A stretch of DNA of 64,000 nt from Ptychodera flava (Eukaryota; Hemichordata; Enteropneusta; Ptychoderidae): positions 4,534,501-4,598,500 of the forward strand of contig NC_091940.1 of assembly GCF_041260155.1 (NCBI RefSeq). Reading direction: 5' to 3'. This document shows, in pieces, positions 1 to 14,600 of this stretch. Both the position numbers and the translations under genes were made by a program. Under the pieces are notes generated by a model. That model had not been told where the DNA came from. It saw nothing but the letters and a program-made list of their open reading frames with translations, and made no database searches. How positions within the stretch are numbered: the stretch's first letter is position 1; each line of letters begins with the position of its first letter.

Positions 1-595
1 TTTTTACGACATAAACAGCTGGGCTTGATGTGGTCTTCTTTACATCTTTAATCAGCTACATGCTCTCAGTTACATAACGCACAAGGGCCACTCCATGCAT
101 ATCTGATAGATAATCATAAACAAATCACCACACCTTGCAATGTCATGTATCTTTCTTTTTTTTCGTGATTAATAAGTGAGCGTGCATTCAGACACCTACA
201 TATAAAATTACCCGAATAGCTTCATTTATGATCCTTGACACTCACATATCAGCTGTGCGTAGACCCCAGTAATTGTGCCCTGGCAGGACCTTGTCCCTCT
301 CTTATTCAGTTAATCACAGCAGTCGGCCACCCCTTAAAGCTAGTGGCACACTCCTCTAAGTACTTCCGTGGCAGTATACTTGACAACGTCACCTGGCGTA
401 CAAAAGCTTGTCGCCAAAGTTGCCTTACACAAGGGGCCGAGATTAGGGTTCGTGTGACTGCTAGCTGAATTTGACAGCGGCATTGCAGTCTGTTGTGCCG
501 TCTTTGACTTTCAAGTGTACAATATAACATACATCACTGATCGATCTTCTGACTGACGAGGTTTTAAACTGCAGCCTTATGAACATTGAGGCGAC
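1..595. other. Intron or upstream sequence of PLCG, nothing recognised
   Basis: Lies upstream of the first recognisable PLC-gamma exon on the + strand and is presumably intronic. Open frames on both strands (77 and 74 codons around 235-530) overlap each other, have no splice-flanked conserved motif, and resemble no family I know. No exon for the N-terminal half of the split PH domain or for the X box is visible, so those exons must lie outside the window. Confidence 0.5.
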
Positions 596-2290
596 TTAAC
601 CGATCCAAATACCTTTCGCAAACTTGAAAGTGCTCGTACTAAGAAAGACATGAGTAAAATGTCAGTTGAATCTGTGTGTTGGTTTTTGAGAAGAAGATTT
701 TTAATGATTAAATTGCGATTTTCGCTATATCCAATACAGTTAACAAACATTCTGACTGACCCAAACGCCCTTCGGAAATTAAAAGAACTACTACTAGGGA
801 TTATGAGTGTAAAATTTTAGTTCAATCTGTGTATTGGTTCTGGAGGAGAATGTTTTTAAAGATTAAATTACGAGTTTTGCAAAATCAAATACGGCAGCCA
901 AACCATGTGACCGATCCAAACGCCTTTCGCAAACTTGAAAGAGATCACACTTTAGATGATATACATAAAATTTCAATTGAATCTGTGCGTTTGTTCTGGA
1001 GTAGACAATTTGTAAGAGTAAATTACGATTTTTGCAAAATTCAATATGGCGGCAAAACCAGGTGACCTATCCAATGCCTTTCACAAACTTGAAAGAGATA
1101 AAACTATAGATGATGCATGTACAATTTCTGTCGATTCGGTATGTTTGTTCTATAGAAGAAGATTTTTAAAAGATGAAATTACGATTTTCGCAAAATCCAA
1201 TATGGCGGCCAAACCGAGTGACCGATCAAAACGCCTTTCGCAAACTTGAAAGAGATCACACTTTAGATGATAGATGTAAAATTTTTGTTCAATCGGTGAA
1301 CCTGTTCTGGAGTAGAAGATTTTTAAAGATTAAATTGTGATTTCACAAAATCCAATATGGCGGCCAAACCACGTGACCGATCGAAATGTTTTTTTGCAAA
1401 CTTGAAAGAGATCACTGTAAGGATGACATGAGTAAAATTTGAGCTTAATCAGTGTTGTGGTTCTGGAGAAGAATATTTTTAAAGATTAAATAACGATTTT
1501 TTGCAAAATCCAATATGGCGGCCAAACCACGTGACCGATCCAAACGCCTTTTGCAAACTTGAAAGAGATCACACTTTAGATGATAGATGTAAAATTTTAG
1601 TTCAATCGGTGAATCGGTTCTTGAGAAGAAGATTTTTAAAGATTAAATTGTGATTTCACAAAATCCAATATGGCGGCCAAACCACGCGACCGATCAAAAT
1701 GCTTTTTGCAAACTTGAAAGAGATCACTGTTAGGATGACATGAGTAAAATTTCAGCTTAATCGGTGTTTTGGTTCTGGAGGAGAAGATTTTTAAAGATTA
1801 AATTACGATTTTTTGCAAAATCCAATATGGCGGCCAAACCACGTGACCGATCAAAACGCCTTTCGCAACCTTGAAAGAGATCACACTTCAGATGATATAT
1901 GTAAAATTTTAGTTCAATCGGTGAATCGGTTCTTGAGAAGAAGATTTTTAAAGATTAAATTGTGATTTCACAAAATCCAATATGGCGGCCAAACCACGTG
2001 ACCGATCAAAATGTTTTTTGCAAACTTGAAAGAGATTACTGTAAGGATGACATGAGTAAAATTTGAGCTCAATCGGTGTTTTGGTTCTGGAGAAGAAGAT
2101 TTTTAAAGATTAAATAAGTATTTTCGAAAATCCAATATGGCGGCCAAGGTCATGCTTGCTATAGAAAAAAAATTTCAAATCGACTAGACCCCTAGGTCTT
2201 CTGGAGAAGCCATCTTTAGGTTTTTGGAAAATCCAATATGGCCGCCAGGTCACGTGACCAAACAAAATTTCAAGGGTCAGGTGCACGAGT
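596..2290. repeat. 155-bp satellite array with YY1-like and E-box motifs
   Basis: A diverged tandem array of roughly 11 units. The landmark ATGGCGGC occurs near 1046, 1202, 1357, 1515, 1670, 1827, 1982 and 2137, giving spacings of 155-158 bp, with weaker units before (from about 596) and a last degenerate one near 2238. Adjacent units alternate between two types (TGATTTCACAAAATCC and CGATTTTTTGCAAAATCC before the landmark), so the higher-order period is about 310 bp. Most units read CCAATATGGCGGCCAAACC followed by CACGTGACC: a YY1-type core next to a CACGTG E-box. Short open frames (829-1065, 1046-1249) are by-products of the repeat. It sits inside a PLCG intron. Confidence 0.9.
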
Positions 2291-2450
2291 ACTAATTGGC
2301 TTTTATTAGCCCTGCAAGTTTGAGAAGTTTTCGTTCAGCCGTTTGAGAGATCTAGGTGAGCAAAGAAACGGCAGAAGAAGAAGAAGAGAAGTCAGTAGAA
2401 CTTGAGCAATAACAATAGGGTCCCAGCCGGTCGGCTTGGGCCCCTAACTA
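2291..2450. repeat. 3' tail of a dispersed repeat
   Basis: Follows the satellite directly. It contains a purine-rich GAAGAAGAAGAAGAGAAG stretch (about 2374-2392), then an imperfect hairpin GGGTCCCAGCC / GGCTTGGGCCCC at 2418-2445 ending in CCCTAAC. This arrangement looks like the end of a dispersed invertebrate repeat unit, so the whole 596-2450 block may be one repeat complex. The family is not identified. Confidence 0.5.
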
Positions 2451-2679
2451 ATGTTTGTGCCGACAATAACATTGAACACTACAAATAAACAGGCTGTGAT
2501 GTGAAAGGGAACACTAGGCATTTGGAGTGAAACAAGAAACTCTAATTTATGGGTAGATCAAAAAAGGTGCAATATATATAGTTATGGCTAATGGTGGGGC
2601 TGTAATTCTTTTTATTCCACAGTCACAATAATGTGTTCTTGACAGTGACTTTTGTGTTCATGTATAATTTACTTTTTAG

Positions 2680-5600
2680 GAATGGGCACCACACTTTTTT
2701 GTGTTGACGACAAACAAGATATTTTACACTGAAGAGACAGAGAGCCAGACCAATCAGGATGATGATGATGAAACTAGCAATGGACCAGCAGAGGTAATGC
2801 AGCTCTGTTTAACCTTTGATATCTTACTTCAAGCCAGTGTTGTACTTGTGCGCAACACATATCACCATGATACACTGTGAATACCCACAATGTTGTCAGG
2901 CGTCAGCTGTGTGAGGGCGCTAGTCAAAAACACTTTTCTGAAGCAGTTGCCCATCTCAACAAAGATTTTAACAGTGACTGATATATAGAAAACAAGTGAT
3001 GAGATATTCACCAAATAATTGAAGGCCTTTGTGATAGATTTCATGTATTCAAATGTGTCAAAGATCTCTGATTTCAGGAATGGAAAGAAAAACAGGCCTA
3101 CAATTATTTCTCACTATGTTATTCATCAGTAATGATACAAAATCAAGGATTCTGTATCCATTTCAACTCCCATTTGCAATGTGTATGTTTTAAAATTTAT
3201 GATATTTAGCTTGTCCTTAGAGCTACATCGTATTGATTACTCTCAACATACTGGTCACACACAGGGATTGACAAGCGATGAACTTCACTTCAGTGAGAAG
3301 TGGTTTCATGGTAAGCTACGTGATGCCAGGACCACAGCTGAACAGCTACTCATTGAATACCAGCAGGGAGATGGTACCTTCCTAGTCCGGGAAAGTGATA
3401 CTTTTAAAGGAGACTTCACCTTGTCTTTCTGGTAAAAATAATCGCTATTGCTTCCATCAGTAGTCTTCATAATTTTGCAAAACCTGGAGCAGTGTGGATC
3501 AAAGTTATTTACAACAAAAGAAAGCAACACAAATTTTCAACAACTGACTTTTCAGTTTTAAAGAAAAGGTTACTCATCAGCCGTGTTTCCTGATTATTGC
3601 ATATTTTTTCAAAAATTAAGAATTTGAAGACTTGCAAAATGCAAGTGGTAACCTGTATTGAATTTTGCACATTATTGAATTAAGCTAATTCATCTGTTTC
3701 TCCTCATTTTCAGGGCAAGGGGAAAGGTCAATCACTGTCGTATTAAGTCAAAACAAGAAAAGGGCCAAACTAAGTATTTCTTGATTGACAATTTACTCTT
3801 CGACAGTCTTTACAGTTTGATAACACACTATAGACAGTATCCATTAAGGAGCAGAGATTTAGAAACCATTCTTACGGAACCAGTGCCACAACCACAGTGT
3901 CATGAAAACAAAGAGTAAGTCTTGGCCAAAAAAAGTCTTTATACTTCATCTTTCAATATTAGAAATATCGAGAGGACTTGTATTACTTGCGTATCTTTGA
4001 GTATTTTGTTCTTGCGTATCCTTGAATGTGTTTTAATTGCATAGCACTTGTTTTGGTTTATATTCAGTTTACAATGAACAGAAAGAATGAGTAAAGATAT
4101 AAAAGGCCAGATTAAATCATGAACAGAAATGTTTAGTTCAAAAACAGATATATTTAACACTGGCAGTGTTATAATACTCTCGATAAAAGACTTGACAAAG
4201 TGCACGTAAAGAAAAGTTGATCAGTTCTTCCTTTAAGAAGTGATCTGATTGTCATAACAGAGTCTATTCATAAGAAATACCGGTACATGTAAATGAATAT
4301 ATACCCCACATGGATATTATACCCCATGGATATTATTGAATTGTTATTGGACCTAACTGGACCCACTTTGCTTCAGTCTTTTATTTGGCAAATCAGATGT
4401 ACACATAGCATCATGTTATGCAAGTGTTGAAACAGATGTAATAATCTATAATATATGAACCATAGGAGACTGTCAGAGATATTGCTGCATACTGTATATT
4501 TTAAAGATACATGAAATACTGACATCAAGTACATGTATGTTACTTTCTACGAGTCAATTAACGCTTTCATAGGCTCTGAGATAGTGAGATTACACTACTG
4601 TAACAATTTTATATTTTGTTTGGCAGTGTAAGAGAGTGTGTGAGATAGCCATTAAACATTGTACAGGCATCTTAATGGTCTCATAATAACACATTATAAA
4701 CCATGTATCTTCCAGTTCATAGTATCTGTTAGGCTTGTTTCATGTTGGTATACATGGAATCTTCAAGAAATGTAGGCCAGACTTGGCAAGAAATTGACAG
4801 ATATCAATATTTGATTTTAAAAATCGAATACAAATCATGACCTATGATTTGCCTACCTCAGTATGTTAATCAGTGCTTCAGTGACATTTGACATAACATT
4901 TATTTTTGTAGATGGTTTCATCAAAGACTCAACAGAAGAGAGGCAGAAAACATGTTAAAAAGAGTACACAGCGATGGTGCATTCCTTGTACGTAAAAGTG
5001 AGAGGGACCAAGATAGCTACGCTATTTCCTTTAGGTAAGTGTGCTATTGGTGGAGCTAAAATAGAAAAGGCCACTTTGAGGGATATGACTTTTGTGTACA
5101 ACTTGCATTTGAATTCCAGAATTCACTCATCATGCAGTGTTAGCATGAAGCTGAGACCAGCAGCCTCTATCGGGCGTATGGACATGCCACTGATTCAAAA
5201 GTGTTCTCGTTGACATAGGAGGATTGTAACCAGTATATCTGTTATTGAGATACAGCTGACTCAAGTCTGTTATGAGAACTTTCCAAATATTGATTCAAAT
5301 ATTGTATGATTCTGTAAAGTTATGGGGTTTACTGGTTTTATAGAAGAACTTGCCCGTAATTTTCACTCATATCATAAAACAATCGAACTTTGTCCTTCCT
5401 TTACAGTAATTGTTACTTTCTGTGTAAATGTTGCCTTTTGAATATATTGATTACTTTTCAATTGACAACCCAGAAAAGAGGGATAGGATTTTCTAACATG
5501 TGAAAAAACCTCTTGTTTCAGAGCGGAAGGCAAAATTAAACACTGTCGGATAAAGCAGGAGGGTCGTCTGTTCACAATTGGGACAGCTCAGTTTGAGAGT

Positions 5601-8600
5601 TTAGTAGAACTTATCAGTTACTATGAGAAACATCCCTTGTACAGAAAGATGAAACTCAAATATCCAATCAACAAAGAAGTGGTTGACAGGATTGGACAGG
5701 TATGGCCGGTACATTGGTTTGAAAGATCTTTTGAACAACTTTCACCAGTATGCTGTGGTTTCATGAATACTAGTACATTAATCTGTCTTATTCAAAATAA
5801 AGAAAGCTAAGAAACAATATCCTAGGTTTGAACAATATGTCATATATGTGTTGTCATATAGTTATAATTCTTATACTGTTTTCAACATTGTTTTTATCAT
5901 CATTCGATGAAAGTGATCTTATTTATGCATTTTTTTCTCACTTTAACATATACAGACTTAAAAATAAAAAACTTTCTTTCTGTTTGCAGTCTCTCAGTAC
6001 ATTGACTTTCATATAATTTTCCCAAACTTTGTACATATCATTAATCTGATAACAACACATGTCAGCATACAGCGTATGCAAGTTGTTTAAAGTTTTATTC
6101 AATTTTTGTGATGACAGGAACCAGAAGAAGCTGCAATATATGGTGGACCAGGACTCTACATGGAACCAAATGCATTTGTAGCAAAAGTAAGTCATTTGAA
6201 ATGGCAAAGTTAGCCAATTATAAATGTTATGATTAACAAAATACAGATGATACAAGATGCACACTGTCTATGGTGGTGTGGGAGCATCTTTTCCTCTCAT
6301 GGATCCTGACCAGAATCTTTAGATAATGTTCTGTGTAGAGATACCTGTGTCAGAGACTGGATTCATTTACGTAGGGACTGTTTATCATATGAAGATCAGT
6401 TTGTTTTGCAGAGTCTGTCTGCTTTTGGAAGTCCGTGAATTTTGAAGCCTCCTGGAAAAGTTCATGAAAAGTTCTTGAAAATTAAATTGAGTCCTGGAAA
6501 GTTCTGATATATTGATAAGCCATCCATGATTTTAGAAAATCGTGAAATGCGAAATGATATCATCAATATGATGTGAAAAGTGATATATCAAAATGATGCC
6601 AGTGAAAATGGTATTTTGGATTCCAAGGAGTCCTTGAAAATTGGTGAAAAATAGTCCTTGTAAGTCTGTGAAATTTAAGTGACTTTGAGGCATTGCTTTA
6701 GGGAATTTTGACTTTTTTCTGCTGTATTGTGCATTGTCTTAGCTTTAAAGCTGAGTTAGCTGTATCTTTTTGCATTTTACTTACAAAGAAATACTAGCTT
6801 TTTTGTTCTGATTTTCCATTTGAAGTGGCAAATCTCAAACAGGTTGAATTTGATAATTTCCAAACCTCCCACAAAGGAAGTGCAATGTACAGCTGATAAA
6901 GTTTTTTTGTTATTGATTTGTTATTGTTTACTTTAAATTTTGGCAAACTTTGAATATTATAAATGTAATGGCAATAAAAAGCAAAAACACTGCTTACCGT
7001 ATCTATGGACAAATACCAGATACCTTGATATGTTATACATCTATCATGTGTGATAGGAATAATATTAAATGTAATAATTTGTCTCTGCTATTCAAGGTGA
7101 CTGTGAAAGCACTGTATGACTACAAAGCACAGCGAGATGATGAACTAACATTCTGTAAACATGCCATTATCACCAACGTTGACAAACAAGATGGAGGATG
7201 GTATGTATGTTCATTCAGTGTATAAATAACTGTCATTTCCACTCACACTCTAACTCTACTGTCAGTTACTTGATAGTCCATGCTCAAGCAATTATATGTA
7301 TACTGTACCCTACTAGTACATAGTGGCATTAACTTGAAAAGCTATCATAGCAAAGGAGCAATTGATGTTGGAAAATAGAATAGTTCAAAGATCTGATTTA
7401 AAGTAAAAGAATTCAGAAATTGATCTACGTTTTATTATTTTCTGTTGATATATAATCATTTAAAACTGTATTTCAAATGTTTTGACAAGAGATAGTGTAA
7501 AGTAATGAAGTGTAAACCAACCTCCGTAGTTTTAATCAGTAGGTCTTGTTTCCGCCAGTCTTCAACACTACCCTAGTGATTCATAAGGCAATAATCAAAC
7601 ATCATCTATCCCTGTTTGCTTTACAGTGACTGTTGAGTTTGATTCCCCTGTCTTATTGCTGTGTAGCTTTGTTTATTGCTGTTTAGAAGCTTTGTTAACA
7701 GCATTAAAAAACCAAATTATTGTCTTTGTGATGTTGTTCAGTTTTTAGTAATTTGCACTTTTCCCTGTGACTTCTGATAATTTTTGATGATTTGAATATT
7801 CTTCATCAGGTGGCGAGGAGATTATGGTGGCAGGGAACAGATGTGGTTTCCATCCAATTATGTAGAGGAGCTTGAACCAATCAACACAGATCAAGATACT
7901 GGCTCAGATACAACTCCACTGGGTAGTCTTCAAAAAGGTGTCGTTGACATACAGGGATGTGCTGTAGGTAAGTTGATGACGGAAAACTTACTGCTTGTAA
8001 TTCAGAGTGTTCTGTGAAATGCGTTGGTTCAAAGATCTGTAGCGTGACACATTTTAACATTGAGGTACTTTTGCACTGTGATCACTTAAAAGTACAATTT
8101 TAAATGAATTTGAGTTTCACAAGATCAATTTTAAAATGTTTAATGAGGAAAAGATTAAGTTTGATGGATTTTTTGTTCAATAATGGATCCTCTGTTGCTT
8201 CAGAACTCACTGTATAACAAGGAAGTATGACTAATGTTTTGATTCTTATACTATGATGAATGCAAATAATTCTTTCATTTACCTCAAATTCAGGAAATGT
8301 TTTACCACCAATGATAAGAATGTTGTGACTGTATCCAAGGAACACTGACAGCAGCAACATGGCAGTGATGTTTTTAATTGTTTTCTTCCACAGACAGCTT
8401 ACCAGGAGGGAAAGGAACACAGCCATATGTATTCCGCATTGCTACTCCCGGTCAGTCGACCCCCATGGAAATTGCTGCTGAAAATGAGGAAGATATGCAG
8501 GAATGGCAGAAAGCCATAAGAAGTACAGCAACACAAGCTGAAGAAAGGGTCAGATTTATGACAATTATTTAGCACCTGGATGTTTGAAAAAAATGGAATA

Positions 8601-11600
8601 CTGAAATGAACAAACAATTTTTTTCCACCTTTTTTCTCTTTATTATCACAAACTGTAGAATGGATCACAATTGCACGGTGCCATCTGTAGGACTTGATGA
8701 CTCACAGCAAATCCAGCATGAAAATGTTGCGCTTTACAGGAATATTTGATACTTCATTTTTTTAGCTTTTAAAGAAAGATTGCAACTGTCAGTAGTGGAC
8801 ATGCATACATAAAAAGCTGGCTTAAGTTCTGCCATGACACAATTTACAAGTACTAGATGAACTGGATGTCAAAATTTCTTAGAATGAAGGAGAAAGTGAA
8901 TGATAATTCTCACATGATAAATACATACCAGGGTGTGCAATCCACAATTCAAGGAATTGTTTAAAATGTTACAGGGCAAAAAATGGCCAGTTACAGCAAC
9001 AGACTTGCCACTTGCCAAGAATATTTCATAATAAAATCACATTTCCATTGCCACAGTTTAGTGTGCAAAAAGTGGCAAAACTCTGCGTCCTCTGTTCCAA
9101 GGTCTCTAAACTAACTCAACTGATAATAGTAGTAGTTTACAATTGGTCACTTTCTTTTGTCATTCAACCTGTTAAATTTCACTTATACACTGCACACATG
9201 TATGTGTACACAGAAAATATGACCATCATCAATAAACAGGGAAATGCGATAAGACAAGACAGATATTTTTACTGAAATCATTGTACTGACTATTGTCACA
9301 CAGTAGGTAGGTGCCTTTGGTGACTCTTCTCTATAGAAATCTTTCTTACTTTCCATCACAGAGCAACCTTGACCGACGGAATGAGCGTAAACTTCGCATT
9401 GCCAAAGAGTTTTCAGATCTGATTGTCTACTGTCGATCAGTGCCTTTCCCCGACAGTTGTAAGTAGCAATTATCAGCCGTTTTTTCTTAACTCATTTGAA
9501 GTCAATTGTGAAATTTCTCTCATTCAATAACGTTATAGCAAACCTGTTCAAAGTGAGGTGATCTTAAACAAGATTACAGATTCCAAACTTTCTTTGTGGA
9601 ATTAGGAATTTTAATGATTTCAGAGGGAACTCTGACTCCAAATGCAACGCTAGTAAAGACCAGTATGTGTGAAGTTACCACTTGGAATGGTTTCAAAATA
9701 ATTGAATTCATAGAACTGTAGATGGCTTTAGAGAATGTCAACACAAACTTAGTCCAGGAAGGAAATCATGGAATGAATCCAAAGTACTGAAGTAAAAGTT
9801 TTGCAAAATCGTACACAGGTGTGCGACAGCTGTTTGAGTACAAAAAGTTTATATTGAGTTTTGCATTGTCATCAAACCCTTAGTTTTTCATAAATTTATA
9901 TTTCTGTAATAGGTGTACCTGGAAATTATTATGAAATGTCGTCATTCCCAGAGACCAAAGTAGAGAAGTATGTTGCTAAGGGCAAAGCATCGTTATTTAC
10001 AAGATACAACAGAAACCAGTTCAGTAGAGTCTATCCCAAAGGCCAGAGGGTAGACTCATCTAACTATGATCCAGTGCCATGTTGGAATTGTGGATCACAA
10101 ATGGCTGCTCTCAATTATCAAACTCCAGGTCAGTGAATATCACATGACTATGCTGGAATTCAGTTGCACCATTATTCTGTTGGAGCTGTGAGAAGACCCT
10201 TTTCTGGTCAAGTGATCATAAACCTGAATACAAATCAAAGTGATAAAAAATTGTTATTACAAACATTGAGTTGACACAAAGCAATCATTATCAGTTGAAG
10301 TCATTATAAATCACGTTTAATTTCATAGCAAGACATTGTCAATGAAAATCATCTTTGTATAAGTCTGAAGCAACTGGTTGAGAGTCAGTCATATCAGACA
10401 TGTGACAGGGTCCGTACACTCCTGGAAAATCTGTGAACGTCCTTGAATTTTTAAAACCAAACCCAGTGGAAACTCCTGGAATGGTCCTTGAAAATGGAAT
10501 GAGTCCTACAAAGTCCAAGAATATTGATAAGCTACCTACAATTTTGGAAAATAATGAAACGATCAGCCATTTCATTGTAAAATGATGAGTAAAATGATTA
10601 ATGATCAACAATGTTCAAAAAGTACAAGATGATTCGTCATGATATCATACAAATGATACATTGTAAAAACGAAATTTTGAAATAGTGTTTTGGACCTCAG
10701 AAAGGCTGTGAAATTTGCTGAAAAAACCTTGAAAGTCCTTGAATTTAAGTGACTTTGAGTGTATGGACTGTGTGTTGTGATTTACTGGTTTTAGCTGTCT
10801 TGAAATCATCACATTTGATGAAACTAGCAGGATAAGGGATTTTGTTTTCCTTGATAATTCAAATACAATTTCCTGGTGTTCAGTTCTGAGTGAAAACTCT
10901 CTCCATGCAAAGATGATCAGTTTATTGATGTAAAAGTTGTGATGATGTAGAAGTGATTGCAACGTCAACATGTTTTGTTTTCCATGCAATGTTTGTATTT
11001 CTTCAGATCGTTCAATGCAACTCAACTGTGGACGTTTTGCTGTGAATGGAGGCAGTGGCTTTGTGTTACAACCAGAGTGTATGCGTAAAGATGGCTATGA
11101 TCCAACAGATAAAAGTACACTTTCTGGTGTTGAACCAATAACACTGTCAATAAATGTAAGTTCAAAGTGAGCGTTTTAAACTCCCAATATTGTACTGCCG
11201 AACACTTGACACTCAAGTTCAGTGTTATTGACAGTATTCTGATGTGTATTATATTTGAATTTTGATGTTGTCACTGTACATTACATTGTGTGAAGCATGC
11301 TGGTAAGTATAACTCGTGACCTTTGACCTGGCTTGATTTCTTTCAATGTGTGTACAAATAGAGGCAGGGTATGATATGGCTTCATATAGCAAAGTTTTAA
11401 TTGCAGTGACTATAATGACATTGAAGTGACTTGAAAATGTAGACTTTCACTGTAGTTGTATGTCATCAAAACAATTTAACACATAGAGTCATAGTATGGC
11501 TAGGGTATACATGTATGTTTGGGATCACAAAGTCTGATTTTTAGATGCATGATGTTACGTCAACTCTATGAATCTTTTATCAAAGTAAACCTATATTAGG

Positions 11601-14600
11601 GATCTTACACTTGAATTTCTCTCCATGATAGTATGTGTTGATATTGACTGGTTAATGAAATCTTTGTCTTCTGCTGCAGCTTATGGGTGCCCGGCATCTG
11701 GTGAAATCTGGACGTGGCATAGCTAGTCCATTTATTGAAGTTGAGGTGTTCGGAGCAGAGTATGATGGGAATAACAAATATAGAACCAAGACAAAAGGTA
11801 AGTAAATTGATATGACTGTAAGATTTGACAAAGTTTTAGTATGGAGGTTGAAATTGCAAATGTTCTATGAAGAAAATACATGTAGTATTTTATCTCAGGT
11901 TCTTATCATCACGCAGACCATCTCAAAATATTTTTTAGGAAGTTTTTCCACGTGTTTAAAATTCTGAATAGTTTCAGTTTGACAGGCCAACTCTAATTGT
12001 CCTGTAATTGCAACAGAAATGGATAATACCTAAAGCTTTTTCTAAAGATGTAAGAAGATGCTTATACTGATCTATATCCACCACAGTGTTGATAATGTTG
12101 TTGCCTTTGTCAACTTTAGTGACAATATACAGGATTAGAGGGCAGAGTAAGTTGTATGTTACATGTCTTTATTCTCACAGGATAATAAATGATTTCATAT
12201 TTTCTTTTCAATAGTGGACAATGGTTTCAATCCAGTATGGATGGAATCCTTTGAGTTTGACATCATCAATCCACACGTTGCTATGATACGGTTTAGTGTT
12301 CAGGATGAGGATATGTTTGGTGATCCTAACTTCCTAGGACAGGCAGTTTATCAGATCACAAGTCTTAGAACAGGTCTGTATCTATCAACACTATCTTTCA
12401 ACATGTATGTACATACAGCATATAGATCTGTTTTATATCTATTTTATTGCAGGTTTAATCATAATACATATTATACCAACAACCAAGTGTCCTCACTTTC
12501 GGTGCAATCGCTCCTATAGGGGAGTGCAATGTATTCATTGGCTGTGGAAATTTGATTTGCTTATAATAAATTTCAAAATAGTAACATGTAGCTTATTGAA
12601 TAGTTTATGCAAGCAGGAACATATTGCATCCAGAATTGAACCCCATCAAGGTTAAAATGAAAAGTCTTTCCAATGAATAATTTATTTACTGAAATGAAAG
12701 AGGATAGTTGTGGCCCACACAGATACCAAGGCAGTAAATGCTGTGATAATCTAACATGTGACAGAGAAGAGTAACTCTGTCATCAAAGGTGTAAACGTTC
12801 AAACTGACATGAAGGTCAAGTTCAATGTTCCATCATTGTTGAGAGATGTAACAAATGCGTCAGTCTCTGTAGATCTGTAGATTGTTGGCATGTCATTTTT
12901 TGCAAGTTAACTATAATTAATCAAAAAGAACATATAAAAGGACTTGAACAGATCAAAATATTCTGATGCATCTTAATGCATGTTTGATGAGCTCATACAT
13001 ACCAAGTTTCACTGTTGTTTCATTTGTATATAAATTTTGACTCTCGGGGACTGTGTACCTCTGAATCTTTTTAGGAGCAAAATAGACTGAAACAGTGCTG
13101 TGATTTGGTGTCATGATATGCTGTTATACGGTACACGGGTACATTAGCAAAGCCATGTTGTTAACATTTTCAGTGATTTTCACAAACATTTGTCATAGTA
13201 CAACTTTTTCACTTGGTTAGTTTTATTGGTTTATTTGGTTTGTATGTAGTTTCATGAGTATTTATTTTACATATTGATAAATTCAGTCTTTATTTTACAT
13301 ATCAATACATGCAGGATACCGATCAGTTCCTTTGAAAAATGGTTATTCAGAAGATTTAGAACTTGCATCTCTTCTGATCCATGTAGACATTAGAAATGCC
13401 ACGGTAAGTGTTTCCAGAATGCTAATATGTTAGCTTTGCTAAAGCAGTATGGATACTTAGAGACTTGGTTTCAGAAAAATGAAATTCCTTGAAGTCTGTG
13501 CATTTTGGCCGTATGTAGGATGTTTTAGGATTCATCAAGTGTTCCAGTATCTTCATAGAGTTGATACATGCTGTGGGAAGTGGCAACCACTTTGAATTTC
13601 AAAGACAGCAATTTGTAGACATTTTTGCCGATGTGACCTCTAACTATCTTCATAGAGTTGATACATGCTGTAGGAAGTGGCAACCACTTTGAATTTCAAA
13701 GACAGCAATTCGTAGACATTTTTGCTGATATGACCTCTAACTATCTCATAGAGTTGATACATGCTGTGGGAAGTGGCAACCACTTTGAATTTCAAAGACA
13801 GCAATTTGTAGACATTTTTGCCGATGTGACCTCTAATTTTCACTTTTGATAAAAAAGTGAAGCATTAAAAATTTGTTTGGCAAAATGTGAATGAAATTTG
13901 ACAGGTTTGACCTTTGAGGTGCATAGAGTAGTAACATTGTTAGTACTTACCATACATTGTCAGACATATCATACAACTACTGGTAATCATCATTTGTAAA
14001 TTGCTATGAAATGAGTAGTGATATTATAATTATTTAATATCTAACAGGAGGGTGAGGATGGTGACATTTACGCTTCAATTCAAGAATTAAGAGATAGAAC
14101 ACAGGAGTTGTCAACTCAGGTGATAGCATACAAGTCTGGTCAGCCCACAGCCAGTGAGAGTGTCCAGTACCAAGAAATGAGTGCAGAATTGAGAGCAGCG
14201 GAGGCGAGACTCTTCGATCTGACTGAACAAAGAAAGTAAGTATCTTAACACATTCTCATCATCTAGCTATTTTGTTTCCAGGTGCATACTACCTTGAAAA
14301 GTCTTTTGTTCATAAAATTGTCCCTGTGCTCCATTTACTACTTCAGTAGTTGCAGAATACTAAAAATTTAAAACTAGATTACTCTGTAACTCAATGATCA
14401 CACAGAACTGTATTATGTAGTGTACAGGCAGTCATACACCTTGTGTAGAGCCTCTCCATAAATATATAGTTTTGGTATGGTGTACCTCAAAACGTACATC
14501 TAGCCTTGTGCTATGATTTTCTGTAAAAACCATAAACTGTTCATTTGACTTTGAAAGGACTCCAGCTTAGAAAAAATTACATAACTCATGTCCTCACATG

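Noticed and set aside
829..1249. ORFs of 78 and 67 codons with similar protein sequences
   Set aside because: They lie in adjacent units of the 155-bp satellite; the similarity comes from the tandem repeat, not from paralogous genes.
13640..13849. Repetitive ORFs on both strands
   Set aside because: Produced by the 97-bp tandem repeat inside a PLCG intron; frame is not maintained by the 97-bp period.
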